Source: Clostridia bacterium (lineage in GTDB: Bacteria > Bacillota > Clostridia > Oscillospirales > Butyricicoccaceae). From it: a stretch of DNA of 9,293 nt. The position numbers were made by a program, and so were the translations under genes. This document shows, in pieces, positions 5,825-9,293 of the stretch; position 1 is the stretch's first letter; each line of letters starts with the position of its first letter. The notes below the pieces were generated by a model. The model had not been told where the DNA came from. It searched no databases and worked only from the letters and a program-made list of their open reading frames with translations. Where the stretch lies: contig JAFQKM010000162.1 in NCBI GenBank assembly GCA_017396925.1, positions 1 to 9,293 on the forward strand, written 5' to 3'.

Positions 5825-5863
5825 AAAGGCAGAAGCCGCCGGCGGCTTCTGCCTTTTCTTTTT
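5825..5863 (+). terminator. Strong intrinsic terminator of the hydrogenase operon
   Basis: A perfect 32-nt palindrome (arms 5825-5840 and 5841-5856, core GAAGCCGCCGGCGGCTTC) is followed by TCTTTTT. It begins 15 bp after the hydrogenase stop codon. On the opposite strand the arm is followed by TTTGATTTTA, so it may also stop leftward transcription of the convergent YdcF-type gene that ends at 5911. Confidence 0.92.
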
Positions 5864-5910
5864 GTTCATTTGTGGTGGTGGGTGTATTTAAAGAAACATG
5901 TGGGCAAAGG

Positions 5911-6690
5911 TTATTCGTCGATCCCCAGCGCATCCTTGATATACATGACAACAACGCTGCAGTATTCGCGGACATAGCTGTTGAGGGGGATCAGGCCGAT
6001 CTTCGGAGTGGCTGCCGGCAGGCTGTAGACATCCATGCCGTACCGCTCGAAGATGCGCTCGGCGCGGTAGAGGTGAAACTCGTTGGAAACCACCATGACG
6101 GTGGGGGCATCGGGAAGGGGGATCTCTTCCATCAGCGCCACCGAAAACTTGATATTCTGGGCAGTGTTGTGGGCCTCTTCCTCAAGATAGAGGCGGCTGG
6201 GATCGATGCCGCGATCCTGCAGATATTCGGCCATGGCCGAGGCTTCGGTGCGCAGCTCGTTGGGACCCATGCTGCCGGTCAGAATGGCCACGCAGCCGGG
6301 ATGAGCCTGCATATAATCACAGGTGACCCGCAGGCGCGAGGTCAGCACCGCCGAGGGCACCATGCCGTTGAGGCCGGCGCCCAGCACGACCAGCAGATCG
6401 GCGTCCTCTGTGGGGTTGCCGTCGGCACCGCCAAAGATCAGCGCCTCGATCCAGACAAAAGAGATGCCGGCCAGCAGGGCCAGGATTAAAATGACGCTGA
6501 GCAGCCGTTTGGACAGCTTTCGCCATTTGGGATGTTCAAAGGGCAGGGTCAGAAAGACCATAAAGGCCAGGCCTGCACAGCCGATGGCCGAGAGGCGCAT
6601 GATAAAGGTCACGCCATAGGTGAAGTCTTGGAAGATCCACAGCAGCGCCGCGGCAATCAGCAGTGCAATGGAAATATATTTGCGGCGCAT
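5911..6690 (-). CDS. YdcF/SanA/ElyC-family (DUF218) membrane protein
   Basis: A 259-residue protein with three hydrophobic segments (about residues 5-20, 28-50, 62-80), then a DUF218 domain from about 97 to the end. Family motifs seen: VVLGAGLNG (101-109), LTGSMGPNELRTEASAMAEY (137-156), EEEAHNTAQNIKFS (170-183) and VVSNEFHLYRAERI (200-213). DUF218 proteins such as SanA and ElyC are linked to cell-envelope integrity and peptidoglycan/lipid-carrier processes; the reaction is not established. The ATG at 6688-6690 has AGGAGG 7 nt upstream; an ATG 4 nt earlier is out of frame. It has its own divergent promoter near 6825-6853 and ends convergently with the hydrogenase operon. The family is certain; the function is not. 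Confidence 0.9.
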   Translation of the reverse strand: MRRKYISIALLIAAALLWIFQDFTYGVTFIMRLSAIGCAGLAFMVFLTLPFEHPKWRKLSKRLLSVILILALLAGISFVWIEALIFGGADGNPTEDADLLVVLGAGLNGMVPSAVLTSRLRVTCDYMQAHPGCVAILTGSMGPNELRTEASAMAEYLQDRGIDPSRLYLEEEAHNTAQNIKFSVALMEEIPLPDAPTVMVVSNEFHLYRAERIFERYGMDVYSLPAATPKIGLIPLNSYVREYCSVVVMYIKDALGIDE

Positions 6691-6824
6691 CCATACGCCT
6701 CCTTTCGTTTTTGTACATTTGTTAGACGCAGATTTGTTTGGATTGTTCCCGAATTCGGCGCAAAAATACGAATGTTTTCATTTTGTTCAAAACCGGGAAC
6801 TCAATAGGCTTAAAAGCAGTATTT

Positions 6825-6853
6825 ATTATAACACGGTTATGTTATAATGTAAA
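6825..6853 (-). promoter_or_regulatory. Promoter of the YdcF-type gene
   Basis: Leftward TTTACA (6853-6848), 17-bp spacer, TATAAT (6830-6825), with an extended TGT just before the -10. The start would be near 6818, leaving a ~128-nt leader before the ATG. It overlaps the rightward promoter of the lipoprotein gene, so the two polymerases probably compete. Confidence 0.7.
6840..6848 (+). promoter_or_regulatory. Extended -10 promoter of the lipoprotein gene pair
   Basis: TGTTATAAT is a perfect extended -10 (TGn-TATAAT). The hexamer 17 bp upstream, TATTTA (6820-6825), is a poor -35, which extended -10 promoters tolerate. Transcription would start near 6855, 24 nt before the GTG start codon. The two opposed -10 boxes (6825-6832 and 6841-6848) are the arms of an 8-bp inverted repeat. 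Confidence 0.6.
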
Positions 6854-6878
6854 AAAGCGTTTCGAAGGAGGTATCTCT

Positions 6879-8198
6879 GTGACCCATAAAAAGAAAATGA
6901 TCCTGCTGATACTGGCGGTGGGGCTTGCGGCAGTTTTCTGCACAGCCTGTGGAGAAGATAAAACGGCAGAAGTTCCTGCGGAGCCGGTCGCACTTGGGGA
7001 ACTGATCGATCTGAACCATACGGAAATCACCGGCATGGGATATGAAGAACAGCCTGCACCCGGCCGCAGAGCCTATATCCAAGAGGAAGAGACCTATTGC
7101 TACCGCAGCGGAGAGCGGCGGGAAACGACCCATGGAGATGCCGGCAATTATCTGATTGAGCGTCTGTGCAGACTGCTGGAGCCGGCTATGCTCACACCGA
7201 CGGTGCAGCAGCCCTCGGGCAATAGCTGCCGTGTGTGGCTGGAAGGAGAGAACCCCGCAGAATTGCGTTTTTGGGAAGAGGGTCTGGTGGAACTGAGCCG
7301 AAATGGTGAGACCGCCTGCTATACGACCGATTTTGATCCGAAAGACCTTCTGGAGCATTTTTCGGCAGCATGGACCATTGCACCGTTGGCCGACTATTTG
7401 CAGTATGATGCATTGGAGAGTGCTTCTATGATCGCTGTGCAGAACTGTTATCCGCAGAAAAGCGGACAGGTGGCATTTGCTGCAAAGCTGGAGGATGTAG
7501 ACGACTGGATGCACGAGATCTATGTGCAGCAGGGCGGTGCCGAGCCACTGTTCAGACCGCAGTATCAGATGCATTTTGAGATGCAGTTTGCCGGTATGAC
7601 CGTACCGCAGTATCTTGAATTGAGTCGGAACGGCCTGTATTACAACAGCAGCTATTATAAAACTTACGACTTCACACCGGAATACCGGCCTTATGATCTG
7701 GATGAGGTGTCGGCGCTTTTTGGCCCCTGGGAACAGCCTGTGCCGACGATTTTGAATGAGGTACTTTCACCCTATCTGGATGCAGCTGAGATTACTTCTG
7801 TCAAGTATACCCGGGAAACAACCGAAGAATACGGCAGTTGGCAAATGCAGTCGGGTATCTCAGATGTATCGCTTGAAATCATCAAGGATGCCTTGACGGA
7901 GATTGGCGCAGTAACGCAGATCCCGGAGATTCCGGAAGAAATGTATGCGGATGAAGTTGCGCGCGACAGTGTGAATATGGTGTTCCGCGAGATTCCCGGG
8001 GTGACCGATTATTGGCACTTGGACTTTTCGATTTATGACAGGACATATTTGTTCCTGTATGCCTATAACATAGATGATACCTATTATTACGCAAAATATC
8101 GTTTGAATGAACCTTTGGACCGGGCTGCATTGGAAGCGGTATTCCCGGCGGATAGCTATACCGATTTGAGCGCACTGCGGACAAAATGGAAAGATTGA
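6879..8198 (+). CDS. Putative lipoprotein of unknown function, modular repeats
   Basis: A 439-residue protein that I do not recognise. It opens MTHKKKMILLILAVGLAAVF, a lysine-rich start and hydrophobic core, then CTACGED; C24 is a likely lipidation cysteine although the -3 residue (C21) is unusual. The mature part is rich in Tyr, Asp and Glu, as expected for an exported protein. Two stretches share ELSRNG plus a following tyrosine/TDF-type strand and helix (138-161 and 247-280). The segment 331-422 repeats the same helix-strand-hairpin-helix order without close identity. The GTG start at 6879 has AAGGAGGT (6865-6872) with ideal spacing, so the longer reading frame from 6738 is not used. It lies 23 bp before a second exported-protein gene, probably one operon. 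Its codon use is more A/T-tolerant than the neighbours, suggesting acquisition or weak expression. Confidence 0.75.
   Translation: MTHKKKMILLILAVGLAAVFCTACGEDKTAEVPAEPVALGELIDLNHTEITGMGYEEQPAPGRRAYIQEEETYCYRSGERRETTHGDAGNYLIERLCRLLEPAMLTPTVQQPSGNSCRVWLEGENPAELRFWEEGLVELSRNGETACYTTDFDPKDLLEHFSAAWTIAPLADYLQYDALESASMIAVQNCYPQKSGQVAFAAKLEDVDDWMHEIYVQQGGAEPLFRPQYQMHFEMQFAGMTVPQYLELSRNGLYYNSSYYKTYDFTPEYRPYDLDEVSALFGPWEQPVPTILNEVLSPYLDAAEITSVKYTRETTEEYGSWQMQSGISDVSLEIIKDALTEIGAVTQIPEIPEEMYADEVARDSVNMVFREIPGVTDYWHLDFSIYDRTYLFLYAYNIDDTYYYAKYRLNEPLDRAALEAVFPADSYTDLSALRTKWKD
6880..6908 (+). repeat. 29-nt exact repeat at the gene start, copy 1
   Basis: The 29 bases from the second base of the GTG codon onward are identical to 8223-8251. 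They encode the shared THKKKMILL leader. Identity stops abruptly after the ninth shared residue, and the bodies of the two genes do not align at the DNA level. Confidence 0.9.
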
Positions 8199-8221
8199 CC
8201 CCCTGAAAGGAGGCCTTATCG

Positions 8222-9100
8222 ATGACCCATAAAAAGAAAATGATCCTGCTGGCGTTGATCGTGGGATTTTTCTGGATCGGCAGCATCGGGCTGCGCATAT
8301 ATAGCGAGCATGTCCTGCACGACATCATGCCCGACCTGCGGGCGCGGCTGGATGCGGCCAACGAGGTCACTTATCATCCATCTCGGATCGACGGCAGCCC
8401 CGAATATGTCCTGCGGCCCGATAGCGATGAGGCCGCCATTGAAGAACTGACGGTATGGCTGGAAAATCTGCAGGGCACGAAAACCACCCCGCCCCGTGAG
8501 CGCGAAGGCCTGTGGGGCGCCAATATCCGGCTGACCGGTATGATCTGTCTGCTGAAAAACGGCGGTCTGCTGATGAGCCTTGATTTTTATGAAGACGGCA
8601 CCATCGGCGTTGTCGATCTGGTGGCCGAGACCGAAAAATATTACGAGCCTGCCGAAAGCGGCCTTAAGGACCGGCTGGCCGGCTTTTTCCCCACAGTACC
8701 TGCCCGGGCCAGACTGCAGTATTATACCGACGTCTGGCACATTCAGGACGCATCGATCACCTGCAACTGGGCGTCACATACCTACAGTGGTCAGAGCGCC
8801 TCGACCACGGCGGTTTCCGATTTCAGAACATGGATGAGCAGACGAACCGTCCGCCCCAGCGATACACCGCCCGGCAATGCCGAGACCGATGACCACTATG
8901 TGTTCAAACTCTACGGGCAGGCCGGTCGGGAGCCCGACAAGAGCCGCGCATGGGAGATCCTGCTTTTTAAAGACGGCGTGACCGTCGACGGCAATCGCCA
9001 TTATGTCTGGGCCGATGAGGGCAGCGTGGAGGAAGATCTGGAAAAGCTTCTGCTGCGCTTTGCCTATGGCTGGCATCCGGCAGACGCTATGCAGCAGTAA
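8222..9100 (+). CDS. Membrane-anchored exported protein of unknown function
   Basis: A 292-residue protein that I do not recognise. It starts MTHKKKMILLALIVGFFWIG, a single N-terminal membrane segment (about residues 7-25) with positive inside; there is no lipobox cysteine, so it is an anchored rather than a lipidated form. The outer part seems to hold two similar units, 71-155 and 198-281. Each has an acidic helix (AIEELTVWLENL; FRTWMSRR), a proline patch (TTPPRE; SDTPPG), two or three beta strands with a turn (FYEDGTIGV; LFKDGVTVDG), and a closing helix. The same order is visible in the upstream lipoprotein. AAAGGAGG (8206-8213) lies 8 nt before the ATG. Codon use is G/C-rich like the chromosome core, unlike its upstream partner. 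A strong terminator follows directly. Confidence 0.75.
   Translation: MTHKKKMILLALIVGFFWIGSIGLRIYSEHVLHDIMPDLRARLDAANEVTYHPSRIDGSPEYVLRPDSDEAAIEELTVWLENLQGTKTTPPREREGLWGANIRLTGMICLLKNGGLLMSLDFYEDGTIGVVDLVAETEKYYEPAESGLKDRLAGFFPTVPARARLQYYTDVWHIQDASITCNWASHTYSGQSASTTAVSDFRTWMSRRTVRPSDTPPGNAETDDHYVFKLYGQAGREPDKSRAWEILLFKDGVTVDGNRHYVWADEGSVEEDLEKLLLRFAYGWHPADAMQQ
8223..8251 (+). repeat. 29-nt exact repeat at the gene start, copy 2
   Basis: Identical to 6880-6908, beginning at the second base of the ATG. The start codon differs (ATG here, GTG in copy 1), and both copies follow a strong but differently spaced AAGGAGG-type ribosome site. Confidence 0.9.
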
Positions 9101-9132
9101 AAGAAAACCGCCCCACAGGGGGCGGTTTTCTT
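9101..9132. terminator. Bidirectional intrinsic terminator
   Basis: AAGAAAACCGCCCC (9101-9114) pairs with GGGGCGGTTTTCTT (9119-9132) around ACAG. It starts right after the stop codon of the rightward gene and lies 17 bp beyond the stop of the leftward aminotransferase gene. Runs TTTTCTTA on one strand and TTTTCTTTTA on the other let it work in both directions. Confidence 0.92.
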
Positions 9133-9148
9133 ATGTATAAGGGAAAAC

Positions 9149-9293
9149 TTACTTGTTCAGCTCGGCCATGAAGGTGCCGACAGCCTTGCCGGGCTCGACG
9201 GGAGCACCGCAGGCGATCAGCGCACGCTCGACCGACGACAGAGCGACGATCAGCTCGTTGACGGTGGCGTTGCCCATGTGGCCCAGACGGAAG
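9149..9293 (-). CDS. Class-V aminotransferase (alanine-glyoxylate/serine-pyruvate type), C-terminal fragment
   Basis: The last 47 residues plus a stop codon of a gene entering from the right. The readable protein begins FRLGHMGNATVNELIVALSS and continues VERALIACG to end in FMAELNK. The (F)R-(I/L)-GHMGN motif followed by an amphipathic helix is the typical C-terminal part of PLP-dependent class-V aminotransferases of the alanine-glyoxylate/serine-pyruvate group. The PLP lysine and substrate residues are outside the window, so the exact substrate cannot be given. Codon use is strongly G/C-ending, as in a well-expressed core gene. It ends against the bidirectional terminator. Confidence 0.8.
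   Translation of the reverse strand, partial: FRLGHMGNATVNELIVALSSVERALIACGAPVEPGKAVGTFMAELNK

Noticed and set aside
4028..5869. A 613-codon open frame antisense to the hydrogenase gene
   Set aside because: It covers almost exactly the real gene on the opposite strand, is a Gly/Ala/Asp/Leu-rich product of C/G-ending codons, has no ribosome site, and runs through the terminator. A mirror of strong codon bias.
6738..6878. A 47-codon N-terminal extension of the lipoprotein gene
   Set aside because: It runs through the promoter and the AAGGAGGT site. The GTG at 6879 gives a proper signal sequence identical to that of the next gene.

Overview
The window looks like a chromosomal segment of a moderately high-GC gut-type Clostridium relative, probably an Oscillospiraceae/Ruminococcaceae (Faecalibacterium/Gemmiger-like) anaerobe. 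The reasons are a Firmicutes-type large SRP RNA placed just upstream of dnaX, strong AGGAGG ribosome sites with occasional TTG/GTG starts, a multi-cluster [FeFe] hydrogenase, and C/G-ending codons in the core genes. The genus is inference; no search was possible.

Left part (1-950), leftward strand: the 5' end of dnaX (DNA polymerase III gamma/tau), then a gene-free leader full of inverted repeats, then a large SRP RNA gene (about 573-873) driven by a good sigma-A-type promoter at 913-941. The ends of the SRP RNA pair in a 23-bp helix. Its last ~40 nt are duplicated downstream at 418-457, and a compact multi-hairpin palindromic element (448-565) lies between the two copies.

Centre (954-5809): a leftward DUF4392 (D-glutamate-cyclase-like) gene diverges from a rightward two-gene operon. 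The first operon gene encodes a fusion of the NuoF C-terminal iron-sulfur domain with a complete GltD/NfnL-type flavoprotein and has a TTG start. The second, overlapping by 7 bp, encodes a 582-residue [FeFe] hydrogenase with a full set of clusters. They most likely form one soluble complex that exchanges electrons between NAD(P)H and protons/H2, resembling the 'glutamate-synthase-linked' hydrogenase class. A strong palindromic terminator ends the operon.

Right part (5911-9293): a leftward membrane-anchored YdcF/DUF218 protein shares a compact divergent promoter region with two rightward genes for secreted or membrane-anchored proteins of unknown function (439 and 292 residues). These two genes have an identical 29-nt start region, and both proteins seem to be built from a similar helix/beta/helix module, yet they differ in base composition. 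A bidirectional terminator separates them from the 3' end of a leftward class-V aminotransferase gene.

The most notable items are the NuoF-tail/GltD fusion partnered with the hydrogenase, the SRP RNA locus with its duplicated 3' end and palindromic insert, and the paired modular surface proteins. Nothing here is clearly a wholly new defence or mobile system.
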